Positions 31,553-41,380 of a stretch of 64,000 bases of DNA are shown one piece after another (the first letter of the stretch is position 1; the number at the start of each line of letters is the position of its first letter). The notes below the pieces were generated by a model. That model ran no database searches, was not told where the DNA came from, and worked only from the letters and a program-made list of their open reading frames with translations. The translations under genes and the position numbers were made by a program. The DNA lies in NCBI RefSeq assembly GCF_016801985.1, contig NZ_JAEVLS010000002.1, forward strand, positions 868,001 through 932,000, read 5' to 3'. The DNA is from Steroidobacter gossypii. GTDB taxonomy: Bacteria; Pseudomonadota; Gammaproteobacteria; Steroidobacterales; Steroidobacteraceae.

Positions 31553-31636
31553 TTTATCGGAGCGCCTGTGCGGCATCTGGTCTATCGGATCGCCTGTGCG
31601 GCATCTGGTCTATTGGATCGCCTGTGCGGCGATACG
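31553..31636. repeat. 28-bp tandem repeat, three copies, between ubiG and the amidohydrolase
   Basis: Units at 31553-31580, 31581-31608 and 31609-31636 share TATCGGATCGCCTGTGCGGC. The third covers the last codons and stop of the amidohydrolase gene, so the array looks like a tandem copying of that gene's 3' end. Confidence 0.92.
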
Positions 31637-32896
31637 CGCGCGCCAAAGCTCGGCGCGATTCAGCACCGCGATCGTGTCCAGATGCGTCAGCTCGCGATCG
31701 CGCATCAGCATGCGGCCGGCGACCCACACGTCACTGATTTGCTCGCGCGACGCGGCAAACACAATTTGCGCGGCCGGATCATAAGTCGGCTGGGTATTGG
31801 GGTGGGCGAGGCCGATGCAACAGAGGTCGGCCCACTTGCCAGGCGTCAGCGAACCGATCGACTCGGCCAGACCCAGAGCGCGGGCGCCGTTGAGCGTCGC
31901 TGTTTGCAGCCACTCGTGAGCATCGACCGGCGTGGCGTTCGGGAACATGCTGTTGGCGATCAGCGCAGCGCTGCGCAGTTCGGCGAGCAGATCGTTGTTG
32001 CTCACTCCGCCGCTGCCGAGCGCGACGTTGACGCCGCGATCCTTGAACAACGGAACGGGGCACAAGCCGCTGCCGAGCTTGAGGTTGGATTGCGGGCAAT
32101 GCACGACGCTCGCGCCCGCGGCGGCGACGCGCTCCACATCCGCCGAGTCGAGCTTGACCATGTGAACGGCGGCGAGCAGCGGCGAGAGCAACCCGAGTTG
32201 CTCCAGCCGCTCGAGCGAAGGCGCGCTGCCGCGGCTTTCGTTCACGTGCATGCAGATGGGCAATTCCAGCTCGTCGGCCAGACGCCGCACGCGCTCCAGC
32301 GTTTCGTCGCTGAGTAGCGCCGGCTCCACGGGTGCCAGCGCGGTCGTGATCAACGGATCGTCGCGATACTCATCCCGCAACTGCAGCCCCTTGGCCAGGC
32401 ATTCGCTGGCCGAGCCGGCCCACACCGAAGGCGCATCCTGTACGGGCAGGCCAACGCAGACGCGCATGCGTGCGTCGGCGGCGGTCTGCGCGACGACTTC
32501 GGGAAACAGGTGCTGGTCGGCAAAACATGTCGTGCCGCTCGACAACGCCGCGGCAATCGCAAGCTCGGTGCCGTCGCGGACGTATTCAGCATCGACCCAG
32601 CGCTGCTGCAGCTGTCGCAGGGCATGCGTCCAGTGCTCGAAGGAGCTGGTGCCGACGGCCCCGTGCAACAGGCTGCTGGCGGCATGGGTATGCGCGTTCA
32701 CGAAGCCCGGCAGCAGCGCGTGCGCTGGCCGTTCGATCTCTTCCCGCGGCGAAAAACGCTGTTTTGCCTCGGCGGTGGGCAGCAGCGCGACGATGCGTCC
32801 CTGATGAATCGCCAGCGAATGTGCTTCCAGCACCGAGCCCGCCGGTTCGATCGGAATGATCCAGCGGGCCGTGAGCAGCGTGTCGATAGGTTCCAT
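31610..32896 (-). CDS. MtaD-like TRZ/ATZ amidohydrolase with altered active site
   Basis: The 428-residue protein has the fold of 5-methylthioadenosine/S-adenosylhomocysteine deaminases. It keeps the metal pair HTH at 69-71 (FVNAHTHAASSLL), H217 and E220 (CMHVNES) and H245 (AAVHMVKL). The metal/catalytic Asp of the GTDG motif is replaced by Gly296 (VALGSGGVSNNDL), and the HAPYT substrate motif reads LAPVEPA. By family knowledge these changes should abolish normal deamination. ATG at 32896 is used because upstream frame overlaps gyrA. Alternatives are an altered chemistry or a pseudoenzyme. Confidence 0.82.
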   Translation of the reverse strand: MEPIDTLLTARWIIPIEPAGSVLEAHSLAIHQGRIVALLPTAEAKQRFSPREEIERPAHALLPGFVNAHTHAASSLLHGAVGTSSFEHWTHALRQLQQRWVDAEYVRDGTELAIAAALSSGTTCFADQHLFPEVVAQTAADARMRVCVGLPVQDAPSVWAGSASECLAKGLQLRDEYRDDPLITTALAPVEPALLSDETLERVRRLADELELPICMHVNESRGSAPSLERLEQLGLLSPLLAAVHMVKLDSADVERVAAAGASVVHCPQSNLKLGSGLCPVPLFKDRGVNVALGSGGVSNNDLLAELRSAALIANSMFPNATPVDAHEWLQTATLNGARALGLAESIGSLTPGKWADLCCIGLAHPNTQPTYDPAAQIVFAASREQISDVWVAGRMLMRDRELTHLDTIAVLNRAELWRARIAAQAIQ

Positions 32897-32975
32897 GCGG
32901 CCGGAAGTATAACGGAGCGCCCTGTTTTGGATGCGTAATGTGATAAGATTCGGCACTTCCTTCGTCGAGCTCCGC

Positions 32976-35630
32976 ATGGCTGAAATCGCGCGCGAAATTC
33001 TGCACGTCAACCTAGAAGACGAGATGCGTCAGTCGTATCTCGACTATGCGATGAGCGTCATCGTCGGGCGCGCTCTGCCCGACGTGCGCGACGGCTTGAA
33101 GCCGGTCCATCGTCGCATCCTGTTCGCGATGCATGAGAGCAATAACGTCTACTCCCGCCCGTATGTGAAGTGCGCGCGCGTGGTCGGTGACGTGCTCGGT
33201 AAATATCACCCGCACGGCGACTCGTCGGCCTACGACGCGCTGGTGCGCATGGCGCAGAACTTCTCGATGCGCTACCAGCTGGTCGACGGCCAGGGCAACT
33301 TCGGCTCGGTGGACGGCGATCCGCCGGCGGCGTACCGATACACCGAGTGCCGCATGACCGCACTGGCGAGCGAGCTGCTCGCCGACATCGACCGCGAGAC
33401 GGTGGATTTCGTCGACAACTACGACGGCAAGGAAAAAGAACCGGTCGTGCTGCCGACGCGCGTGCCGAATCTGCTGGTGAACGGCTCGGCCGGCATCGCG
33501 GTCGGCATGGCCACCAACATTCCGCCGCACAACCTGGGCGAAGTGATCAGCGCCTGTATCGCACTCATCGACGATCCGAACGTCTCGATCGCCGCGCTGA
33601 TGCAGCTCATTCCGGGCCCGGATTTTCCGACCGCGGGCATCATCAACGGCTCGGCCGAAATCGCCCAGGCTTATCTGACTGGCCGCGGCCGCGTGTATGT
33701 GCGCGCCCGCACCGAGATCGAAGAAGACGACAAAGGCCGGCAGGCCATCATCATCACCGAGCTGCCGTACCAGGTGAACAAGGCGCGGCTGCTCGAGCGC
33801 ATCGCCGAGCTGGTGCGCGAGAAGATCATCGACGGCATCGCTTCTGACGGCCTGCGAGACGAGTCCGATAAGGACGGCATGCGCGTGGTCATCGAGTTGA
33901 AGCGCGGCGAGGTCGCCGACATCGTGCTCAACAAGCTGTTCAAGCACACGCCGATGGAAACGGTGTTCGGCATGAACATGGTGGCCTTGCAGGATGGTCA
34001 GCCCAAGCTGTTCAACCTGAAGGAGATGCTCGAGGCCTTCGTGCGGCATCGGCGCGAAGTGGTCACTCGCCGGACCATTTTCGATCTGCGCAAGGCGCGC
34101 GAGCGGGCGCACATCTTGGAAGGCCTCGCGGTGGCGCTGGCCAACATCGACGAGATCATCGCGCTCATCAAGGCCTCGCCGAATGCGGCCGAAGCCAAGA
34201 CCGCGTTGATGGGCCGGTTGTGGACGTCGGGTGCGGTGCCGTCAATGTTGGAACGCGCTGGCGGCGTGAATTCGCGCGTCGATGGACTGTCGGCCGAGTT
34301 CGGCCTGGTCGAGGGCGGCTATCGTCTATCCGACGCTCAGGCGCAAGCCATCCTGGACATGCGGCTGCATCGGCTCACCGGCCTCGAGCAGGACAAGATC
34401 ATTGCCGAGTTCGCCGAGCTGCTGGAGCTGATCAAGGACCTCAGCGACATCCTCGCGCGCCCCGAGCGCCTGCTGCAGGTGATCCGCACCGAGCTGGAAG
34501 AGATCAAGACCAAGTACGCCGATCCGCGTCGTACCGAGATCAATGCCGATCATTCGGATCTGACGCTCGAAGATCTGATCGAACAGCAGGACGTGGTGGT
34601 CACGTTGTCGCACGGTGGCTACGCGAAGGCGCAGCCCGTCACCGAATATCGCGCCCAGCGGCGCGGCGGTCGCGGTAAGGCGGCCACTGCGATGAAGGAC
34701 GAGGACTTCGTCGACAAGCTGTTCATCGCCAACACCCACGACACGCTGTTGTGCTTCTCCAGCACCGGCAAGATGTATTGGCTGAAGGTGTACCAGCTGC
34801 CGCAGGCGAGCCGAGGCTCACGCGGCAAGCCGATCGTGAATCTGCTGCCGCTGCAGGAAGGCGAGCGTATCAACGCCGTGCTGCCCATCCACGAATTCGA
34901 GCCGAACAAGTTCGTATTCATGGTGACCGCGGCGGGCACGGTGAAGAAGACCTCACTGGAAGCGTTCTCGCGGCCGCGCCAGGCCGGCATCATCGCCATC
35001 GAACTGGAACAGGGCGATCGGCTGGTGGGCGTCGACATCACCGACGGCACCAAACAGATCATCCTGTGCTCGAGCAGCGGCAAGGCCATCCGCTTCGACG
35101 AGAACGATGTGCGTCCGATGGGCCGCACCGCGGCCGGCGTGCGCGGCATTCGCTTGCCGGAACCGCCAGCTCCCACCGAGGGGGTGGTGCCCACCAAGGA
35201 AGAGGTCATCTCGCTCATCATCGTCGACGAGCAGGGCATGGTGCTCACCGCGTCCGAAAACGGCTATGGCAAGCGCACCGCCATCGAGGACTTCCCGGTG
35301 CACGGCCGCGGCGGCCAGGGCGTGATCGCATTGCAAATCAGCGAGCGAAATGGTCGGATGGTGGGCGCGCTGCTGGTGAGGCCGGAAGACGAGATCATGC
35401 TGATCAGCTCCGGCGGCACGCTGGTGCGCACCCAGGTCGGCGAAATCTCCGTGCAGGGTCGTAACACGCAAGGCGTGCGCCTGATTCGCCTCGATGAAGG
35501 CGATCGTCTGGTGGGCCTGGAGCGCATCGTTTCCGATGGCGCCGCCGGCGAGGCTGGCGAGGGCGCCGAAGGTGGGGCGAGCGAAGGTGGCGAGGGCGAC
35601 GACGGCGGCGACGCGCCTGAGGCTCTCTGA
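32976..35630 (+). CDS. gyrA: DNA gyrase subunit A
   Basis: GyrA is the DNA-cleaving subunit of gyrase. The start [20 protein letters not shown] is at 32976. The quinolone-resistance region reads [12 protein letters not shown], so the positions equivalent to E. coli Ser83 and Asp87 are the susceptible-type residues. The catalytic Tyr is in YRYTECRM. The GyrA box is QRRGGRG, inside [14 protein letters not shown], and six C-terminal beta-pinwheel blades follow. A Gly/Glu/Ala tail ([18 protein letters not shown]) ends the 884 residues. Confidence 0.98.
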   Translation: MAEIAREILHVNLEDEMRQSYLDYAMSVIVGRALPDVRDGLKPVHRRILFAMHESNNVYSRPYVKCARVVGDVLGKYHPHGDSSAYDALVRMAQNFSMRYQLVDGQGNFGSVDGDPPAAYRYTECRMTALASELLADIDRETVDFVDNYDGKEKEPVVLPTRVPNLLVNGSAGIAVGMATNIPPHNLGEVISACIALIDDPNVSIAALMQLIPGPDFPTAGIINGSAEIAQAYLTGRGRVYVRARTEIEEDDKGRQAIIITELPYQVNKARLLERIAELVREKIIDGIASDGLRDESDKDGMRVVIELKRGEVADIVLNKLFKHTPMETVFGMNMVALQDGQPKLFNLKEMLEAFVRHRREVVTRRTIFDLRKARERAHILEGLAVALANIDEIIALIKASPNAAEAKTALMGRLWTSGAVPSMLERAGGVNSRVDGLSAEFGLVEGGYRLSDAQAQAILDMRLHRLTGLEQDKIIAEFAELLELIKDLSDILARPERLLQVIRTELEEIKTKYADPRRTEINADHSDLTLEDLIEQQDVVVTLSHGGYAKAQPVTEYRAQRRGGRGKAATAMKDEDFVDKLFIANTHDTLLCFSSTGKMYWLKVYQLPQASRGSRGKPIVNLLPLQEGERINAVLPIHEFEPNKFVFMVTAAGTVKKTSLEAFSRPRQAGIIAIELEQGDRLVGVDITDGTKQIILCSSSGKAIRFDENDVRPMGRTAAGVRGIRLPEPPAPTEGVVPTKEEVISLIIVDEQGMVLTASENGYGKRTAIEDFPVHGRGGQGVIALQISERNGRMVGALLVRPEDEIMLISSGGTLVRTQVGEISVQGRNTQGVRLIRLDEGDRLVGLERIVSDGAAGEAGEGAEGGASEGGEGDDGGDAPEAL

Positions 35631-35633
35631 CCG

Positions 35634-35661
35634 GTCATTAGTCATTAGTCAGTAGTCACTT
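35634..35661. repeat. Heptameric tandem repeat between gyrA and serC
   Basis: Four 7-bp units (GTCATTA, GTCATTA, GTCAGTA, GTCACTT) fill most of the 35-bp spacer and end 4 bases before the serC ATG, where a ribosome site would be expected. Confidence 0.9.
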
Positions 35662-35665
35662 CAAT

Positions 35666-36745
35666 ATGAGAGTGTTCAATTTCTCTCCTGGCCCGGCGGT
35701 GTTGCCTCAGGAAGTGCTCGAGCAGGCCCGCGAGGAAATGCTCGACTGGCGCGGCACCGGCATGTCGGTCATGGAAATGAGCCATCGTGGCAAGGCGTTC
35801 ATTTCCATCGCGGAAACCGCCGAGGCGGATCTGCGCGAGCTGCTGTCGGTGCCGAAGAACTACAAAGTGCTGTTCCTGCAAGGCGGCGCGTTTGGTCAGT
35901 TCGCGGCGGTGCCGATGAATCTTTCCAAACCCGGCGATGTCGTGGACTACGTGAACACGGGCGCCTGGTCGAAGAAGGCCATCGGCGAAGCCAAACATTA
36001 CGCCAAGGTGAATGTGGCCGCCGACGCCGGCGAGCCGTACACCTCGATTCCCGCGCTGTCGGGCTGGCAGGTCAGCGACAACGCGGCATATCTGCACTAC
36101 ACGCCCAACGAGACCATCGGCGGCGTGGAATTCCATTTCGTGCCCGAGCTCAAGAGCGGCACGCCGCTGGTTGCCGATATGTCCTCGACCCTGCTGTCGC
36201 GGCCCATCGATGTTTCCAAGTTCGGGCTCATCTACGGCGGCGCGCAGAAAAATGTCGGTCCCGCCGGCCTCACCCTGGTCATAGTGCGAGAAGACCTGCT
36301 CGGTCACGCACGGCCGGGCACTCCCGCGTTCATGGACTATGCCGCCATGGCCAAAGAAGGCTCGATGCTGAACACGCCGCCGACCTACGCGTGGTATATG
36401 GCGGGCCTGGTGTTCCAGTGGTTGAAGCGGCAGGGCGGTGTCAAAGCCATGGGCGAGATCAATCGTCGCAAGGCCGAGCTGCTGTACTCGACCATCGACA
36501 ACTCGTCGTTCTACAAGAACCCGGTGGCGAAGGATGCGCGCTCGTGGATGAATATTCCGTTCACGCTGGCGCGACCGGAGCTGGACAAGACCTTCACCGC
36601 CGAAGCGAAGGACGCAGGGCTGGTGACGTTGGAAGGTCACCGCTCGGTGGGCGGCATGCGGGCCAGTATCTATAACGCCATGCCGCTGGCGGGCGTCGAA
36701 GCGCTGGTGAGCTTCATGAAGGAGTTCGAGCGTAAGCATGCGTGA
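35666..36745 (+). CDS. serC: Phosphoserine aminotransferase
   Basis: SerC makes 3-phosphoserine from 3-phosphohydroxypyruvate and also serves pyridoxine synthesis. The N-terminus RVFNFSPGPAVLPQEVLEQA, LFLQGGAFGQFAAVPMNL and the PLP lysine in IYGGAQKNVGPAGL are conserved. The 359 residues match E. coli SerC. No Shine-Dalgarno is visible because the heptamer repeat occupies the spacer. The next gene is the preceding step of serine synthesis. Confidence 0.96.
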   Translation: MRVFNFSPGPAVLPQEVLEQAREEMLDWRGTGMSVMEMSHRGKAFISIAETAEADLRELLSVPKNYKVLFLQGGAFGQFAAVPMNLSKPGDVVDYVNTGAWSKKAIGEAKHYAKVNVAADAGEPYTSIPALSGWQVSDNAAYLHYTPNETIGGVEFHFVPELKSGTPLVADMSSTLLSRPIDVSKFGLIYGGAQKNVGPAGLTLVIVREDLLGHARPGTPAFMDYAAMAKEGSMLNTPPTYAWYMAGLVFQWLKRQGGVKAMGEINRRKAELLYSTIDNSSFYKNPVAKDARSWMNIPFTLARPELDKTFTAEAKDAGLVTLEGHRSVGGMRASIYNAMPLAGVEALVSFMKEFERKHA

Positions 36746-36763
36746 GCGGGGCGTCAGCCCCGC
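36746..36763 (+). terminator. Hairpin after serC
   Basis: A perfect 7-bp GC stem (GCGGGGC/GCCCCGC) with a GTCA tetraloop starts right after the serC stop. No T-run follows, so strength is uncertain. Confidence 0.45.
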
Positions 36764-36791
36764 CGACTGAAGTTGAGGGGAGCTGTCGTCG

Positions 36792-37958
36792 ATGTTTCGA
36801 GTCCTTACGCTGAACAATATCTCGGTGCGCGGCCTCGAGCGTCTGCCGCGAGATCGTTACGAGGTCGCCTCGGCGCTGAGCGATCCGGACGCGGTGCTGG
36901 TCCGCTCGGCGGACATGCACTCGATCGATATTCCCTCCAGTGTCATTGCCGTCGGCCGGGCCGGGGCCGGCACCAACAACATTCCCGTCGCTCGCCTGTC
37001 CGAGCTCGGCGTGCCGGTGTTCAACGCGCCGGGCGCGAACGCCAATGCCGTGAAGGAACTGGTCATCGCCGGTTTGTTTCTTGCCGCCCGCAATATCTGT
37101 CAGGCATGGGATTACGCGCGCCAACTGACAGGTTCGGACGAAGAGATCGACGTCGCGGTCGAGCAGGGCAAGAAAAAATTCGTCGGCTACGAATTGCCGG
37201 GCCGAACCCTGGGCGTCATCGGGCTCGGCGCGGTGGGTGTTGAAGTCGCGAATGCGGCACATCTGCTCGGCATGCGTGTGCTCGGCTTCGATCCTCAGAT
37301 CACTGTGCAGCGTGCGTGGCAGTTGTCCTCGGGCGTCGAGCAGGCACTGTCGCTGGACGATCTGTTCTCACGCTGCGACATGGTGACGGTGCACGTGCCG
37401 TTGCTGGAAGGAACGCGCGGCTTCGTGAGCGCCGCCCGACTTCGGTTGCTGAAAGAGAAGGGCGTGGTGCTGAACTTCTCGCGCGCCGGCATCGTGGACG
37501 AGAGCGCCATTCTGGAGGCGCTCGAGGCTGGCAAGCTCGGCGCCTACATTTGCGACTTCCCGACCCGTCTGCTGAAGAACCATCCGAAGGTCGTGGCGCT
37601 GCCGCACCTGGGCGCCTCGACCGGCGAGGCCGAGGAGAACTGCGCCATCATGGTCGCCGACACGCTCAAGGACTTCCTCGAGAACGGCAACATCCGCCAT
37701 TCGGTCAATTTCCCCGAAGCGGTGCTGCCCCGGACGCCGAATGCGACGCGGCTGTCCATCGCGAATGAAAACGTGCCCAACATGGTCGGCCAGATTTCCA
37801 CGGCGCTGGCCCAGGCCAGCCTCAACATCGCCGACCTGCTGAACAAGTCGCGCGGCGGCCTGGCCTATACCCTGATCGATGTCGATGGCAGCGTGGCGAC
37901 TCCGGTCCTGGAACAGATCCGCAAGATCGAGGGTGTACTGAACGTACGCGCTCTGTAG
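36792..37958 (+). CDS. serA: D-3-phosphoglycerate dehydrogenase with C-terminal ACT domain
   Basis: This enzyme oxidises 3-phosphoglycerate, the first step of serine synthesis. The nucleotide-binding motif is GLGAVGVEVANAAHLLGM. The catalytic Arg, Glu and His are in FSRAGIVDES, GASTGEAEEN and ALPHLGAS. A C-terminal ACT domain (NVPNMVGQISTALAQASLNI) suggests feedback control by serine. The 388-residue form resembles the short SerA found next to serC in several bacteria. Pathway adjacency supports the call; the gene symbol is a homology-based choice. Confidence 0.9.
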   Translation: MFRVLTLNNISVRGLERLPRDRYEVASALSDPDAVLVRSADMHSIDIPSSVIAVGRAGAGTNNIPVARLSELGVPVFNAPGANANAVKELVIAGLFLAARNICQAWDYARQLTGSDEEIDVAVEQGKKKFVGYELPGRTLGVIGLGAVGVEVANAAHLLGMRVLGFDPQITVQRAWQLSSGVEQALSLDDLFSRCDMVTVHVPLLEGTRGFVSAARLRLLKEKGVVLNFSRAGIVDESAILEALEAGKLGAYICDFPTRLLKNHPKVVALPHLGASTGEAEENCAIMVADTLKDFLENGNIRHSVNFPEAVLPRTPNATRLSIANENVPNMVGQISTALAQASLNIADLLNKSRGGLAYTLIDVDGSVATPVLEQIRKIEGVLNVRAL

Positions 37959-38073
37959 CCGGCTGGGCCGGAAGCCCGAGGCCGGGAGCGCATGGATGCG
38001 CAGGACCGACGCGACTGGCAAAATGCCGGGCTGAACTCGATTCCACACCGATCAGCGTCCCCGCAGCCCCACA

Positions 38074-39264
38074 ATGAAGCACAAATCCAAGGCCGGCAAA
38101 GCCAGAGCCGGCGCCGCCCGCGGCAAGCAGACCAAGGCGTCCGCGCCAGCTGCCCCGAAGCAGGCTTCGGTCGCGTCGCCACCGCCGCTGAGCTCCATCC
38201 GCGAGCAGATCGACGACATCGATCAACGCATCCACGATCTGTTGAACGAGCGGGCGCGTTGGGCCCAGCAAGTGGGTCTGTCCAAACGGGGTGAAGGGCT
38301 CAGCACCGCGGACTTTTATAAGCCCGAGCGTGAGGCGCAGGTGTTGCGCAAGGCCATCGAGCGCAACCAAGGGCCGCTGCGCAACGAAGAAATCGTGCGG
38401 CTGTTTCGCGAGATCATGTCCGCATGCCTCGCTCAGCAGGAGCCGTTGAAAATCGCCTTCCTGGGGCCGGAAGGCACCTTCTCACAGCAGGCTGTGCTGA
38501 AGCATTTCGGCCATTCGGTGCGGGCGTTGCCGTTACCGGCGATCAGCGAAGTGTTCGAGGAAGTGCAGGCCGGTCATGCGGACTTCGGCGTGGTGCCGAT
38601 CGAGAACTCCACCGAAGGCACCGTCAATCACACCCTGGACATGTTTTTGAACTCGCCGCTGAAGATCTGCGGCGAGATCGAACTGCGCATCCGCCAGCAC
38701 CTGCTGGGCAAGATGAGGGGCCTGCAGAAGATCGCGCGCGTATGCTCGCATCCGCAGTCCCTGGCGCAGTGCCGGCAGTGGCTTGACGAGCACCTGCCAA
38801 ACATCGAGCGCGTGCCGGTCACCAGCAACGCCGAAGCGGCGCGGCGCGCGCGGGACGAAGAAGGAACCGCTGCGATTGCCGGCGAAGCCGCCGCCGAAGT
38901 CTACGGGCTGAGCGTGCTGGTGCCTGAGATCGAGGACACGGCCGACAACACCACGCGCTTCCTGGTCATCGGCCGCAAGCTGTTCAGCGCCAGCGGCCAG
39001 GACAAGACGACGTTGCTGGTGTCGGCCGGCGACACGCAATCGCCCGGCGCATTGCATCGCCTGCTCGGTCCGCTGGCCGCCAACAGCATCACCATGACGC
39101 GCATCGAGTCGCGCCCGTCCCGCAAACGCAAGTGGGACTATGTGTTCTTCATCGACGTGATCGGTCACGCCGAGCAGCCGCCGCTGCAGACCGCGCTGGA
39201 ACAGTTGAAAGAGGCTTCCACCCTGTTCCGCGTGCTGGGCTCGTATCCGGCCGCGGTGCTGTGA
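38074..39264 (+). CDS. pheA: Bifunctional chorismate mutase / prephenate dehydratase
   Basis: The P-protein converts chorismate to prephenate and then phenylpyruvate for phenylalanine synthesis. A Lys/Ala-rich N-terminal stretch of about 38 residues precedes the chorismate mutase helix domain (IREQIDDIDQRIHDLLNERA). The prephenate dehydratase domain has KIAFLGPEGTFSQQA and the catalytic-site Thr-Arg-Phe in ADNTTRFLVIG. The regulatory ACT domain carries the Phe-binding ESRPSRKRKWDYVF. The 396 residues are normal after allowing for the N-terminal extension. No Phe-rich attenuator leader is seen upstream. Confidence 0.96.
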   Translation: MKHKSKAGKARAGAARGKQTKASAPAAPKQASVASPPPLSSIREQIDDIDQRIHDLLNERARWAQQVGLSKRGEGLSTADFYKPEREAQVLRKAIERNQGPLRNEEIVRLFREIMSACLAQQEPLKIAFLGPEGTFSQQAVLKHFGHSVRALPLPAISEVFEEVQAGHADFGVVPIENSTEGTVNHTLDMFLNSPLKICGEIELRIRQHLLGKMRGLQKIARVCSHPQSLAQCRQWLDEHLPNIERVPVTSNAEAARRARDEEGTAAIAGEAAAEVYGLSVLVPEIEDTADNTTRFLVIGRKLFSASGQDKTTLLVSAGDTQSPGALHRLLGPLAANSITMTRIESRPSRKRKWDYVFFIDVIGHAEQPPLQTALEQLKEASTLFRVLGSYPAAVL

Positions 39265-39306
39265 GTTAACCTAGCCGGACTGGCCCACCTCCCTCGTAAG
39301 AATTCG

Positions 39307-40650
39307 ATGCCGCATTACATAGTCGAGCCTGTTTCTGGCGTCTCCGGTACCGTCCGCGTGCCGGGCGACAAGTCCGTTTCACATCGTTCCCTGATGCTCG
39401 GAAGTATTGCCGACGGCGTGACCGAGGTGAGCGGATTCCTGGAAAGCGAAGACTGCCTGTCGACCATGAAGGCGATGCGTGCGCTGGGCGTGCGCATCGA
39501 GCAGATCGGTCCGCAGGCGGTGCGCGTGCATGGCGTGGGCCTGCGAGGCTTGAAGCCGGCGAGTCATGCTTTGGATATGGGCAATTCCGGAACGGCCATG
39601 CGGCTGATGACCGGCCTGCTGTCGGGCCAGTCGTTCGATAGCGAATTGATCGGCGACTCCTCGCTGATGAAACGGCCGATGGAGCGCGCGGCCAAGCCGC
39701 TGCGCGAAATGGGCGCACGCATCGAGACGCTCGAGGGCAAGCCGCCGGTCAAGATCAAAGGCGGCGCGGCGCTCAAAGGCATTCGTTACGAATTGCCGGT
39801 GGCCAGCGCGCAAGTGAAATCCGCGGTGCTGCTGGCCGGTTTATATGCAAACACGCCGACCACGGTGATCGAGCCGGCGATCACGCGCGATCACACCGAG
39901 CGCATGTTGCTGAGCTTCGGCTGCCAGGTGGACGCGGCCCATGGCGAAGTCGCATTGACGCCGCCGACCTCGTTGAAGGCTTGCACCCTGGAAGTGCCCG
40001 GCGATTTTTCTTCGTCGGCGTTCTTCATGGTCGCAGGCTCCATCAATCCCAGGCAGGATGCGGTGCTGACCATCAGCGGCGTCGGCGTGAATCCGACGCG
40101 CACCGGCTTGCTGGACATCCTTGCTTTGATGGGTGCGGACCTGCGCGTAGTGAATCACCGCTCGGCGGGCGCCGAGCCGGTGGCGGATATCGAGGTGCGT
40201 CCGGCGCAGTTGAAAGGCATTCATGTGCCCGAACATCTGGTGCCGTTGGCCATCGACGAATTCCCCGTGCTGTTCGTGGCCGCGGCCTGCGCGCAGGGCG
40301 AGACCATCGTCACCGGCGCAGAAGAGCTGCGTGTGAAAGAGAGCGATCGCATCGCTGTGATGGCGGAAGGCCTGAAGGCCCTGGGCGTCACCTGCGAAGT
40401 GCTGCCCGACGGCATTCGCATTCAGGGTCGCCCGGAAGGGCGCAATCAGCAGGATCCGGGAGCGAAGGTGTTCTCCGGCGGCACGGTCGACAGTCACGGC
40501 GATCATCGCATCGCCATGTCGTTCTCGGTGGCCAGCCTGCGCGCCGCCGCGCCGATCAAGATCCTCGATGTGGCCAACGTGGCCACGTCGTTCCCGGATT
40601 TCCCAGGCACGGCGGGCGCCGCCGGTCTGCACGTTACCGTGCATGAGTAA
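39307..40650 (+). CDS. aroA: 3-phosphoshikimate 1-carboxyvinyltransferase (EPSP synthase), class II type
   Basis: AroA joins shikimate-3-phosphate and PEP in the aromatic pathway. The N-terminal GDKSVSHRSLMLGSIADG, GNSGTAMRLMTGLL, GDSSLMKRPM and the C-terminal ELRVKESDRIAVMAEGL are diagnostic. The four motifs used to define class II enzymes, GDKS, SAQVK, RDHTE and NPTR, are all present. The residue after NS in NSGTAMR is Gly, unlike the NAAT of the CP4 enzyme. The 447 residues fit class II. It overlaps the cmk start by 8 bp. Confidence 0.96.
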   Translation: MPHYIVEPVSGVSGTVRVPGDKSVSHRSLMLGSIADGVTEVSGFLESEDCLSTMKAMRALGVRIEQIGPQAVRVHGVGLRGLKPASHALDMGNSGTAMRLMTGLLSGQSFDSELIGDSSLMKRPMERAAKPLREMGARIETLEGKPPVKIKGGAALKGIRYELPVASAQVKSAVLLAGLYANTPTTVIEPAITRDHTERMLLSFGCQVDAAHGEVALTPPTSLKACTLEVPGDFSSSAFFMVAGSINPRQDAVLTISGVGVNPTRTGLLDILALMGADLRVVNHRSAGAEPVADIEVRPAQLKGIHVPEHLVPLAIDEFPVLFVAAACAQGETIVTGAEELRVKESDRIAVMAEGLKALGVTCEVLPDGIRIQGRPEGRNQQDPGAKVFSGGTVDSHGDHRIAMSFSVASLRAAAPIKILDVANVATSFPDFPGTAGAAGLHVTVHE

Positions 40651-41329
40651 CAGCGTTCCTATTCTGACCATCGACGGGCCGAGCGGCTCGGGCAAGGGCA
40701 CCATCGCCCGCCGGGTCGCCGACCAGTTGGGCTGGCACCTGCTGGATAGCGGGGCACTGTACCGGCTGGTGGCGTATTCAGCCGGGCGCCGAGGGCTGGA
40801 TCCCGCCGATCAGGCCGCGCATGAACGGGTGGCCGAGCAGCTGGATGTCAGATTCGGCCTCGCCCCGGACGGCGGCGAGCAGATCTGGCTGGAAGGCGAG
40901 GAGGTCAGCAAGGCCATCAGGACCGAGCAGGTGGGCGAGGGCGCCTCCCGGGTCGGCGCTATGCCGGGCGTCCGTGCGGCCCTATTGGAGCGCCAGCGTG
41001 CGTTTGCCCGGGCACCGGGGCTGGTGGCGGACGGCCGGGACATGGGCACCGTGGTTTTTCCGTCAGCGACATTGAAGATATACCTGACGGCGAGCGCCGA
41101 AGAGCGCGCGCGTCGCCGCTATAACCAGTTGAAAGACAAGGGCCTCGATGCTAACCTCGCCGCCCTTTCGCTGGACATCGCCGAGCGTGACCGACGCGAC
41201 GCAAGCCGCCCGATCGCCCCGCTTAAGCCCGCGGATGACGCGCTGATCGTGGACTCCACCTCGATGACGATTGACGCCGTCCTGGCCAGAGTTCTGGAGC
41301 TGGCCGCCGCTCGCTTCCGGCGTGGTTGA
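40643..41329 (+). CDS. cmk: Cytidylate kinase
   Basis: Cmk phosphorylates CMP and dCMP. The P-loop is IDGPSGSGKGTIARRVA, followed by the LLDSGALYRLVA, ADGRDMGTVVFP and the Arg-rich lid ERARRRYNQL. The C-terminal SRPIAPLKPADDALIVDST is typical. ATG at 40643 overlaps the aroA stop. The 228-residue length matches E. coli. The aroA-cmk-rpsA order is standard for the class. Confidence 0.96.
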   Translation: MSNSVPILTIDGPSGSGKGTIARRVADQLGWHLLDSGALYRLVAYSAGRRGLDPADQAAHERVAEQLDVRFGLAPDGGEQIWLEGEEVSKAIRTEQVGEGASRVGAMPGVRAALLERQRAFARAPGLVADGRDMGTVVFPSATLKIYLTASAEERARRRYNQLKDKGLDANLAALSLDIAERDRRDASRPIAPLKPADDALIVDSTSMTIDAVLARVLELAAARFRRG

Positions 41330-41380
41330 TTCGCGCCGTCGATTTCCCGTTCGAAGGACGTTTCTGTTTGGTTGGTTTTC

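Noticed and set aside
37959-38073. A Phe-rich attenuator leader before pheA
   Set aside because: No short frame with Phe codons and no terminator/antiterminator pair could be seen.
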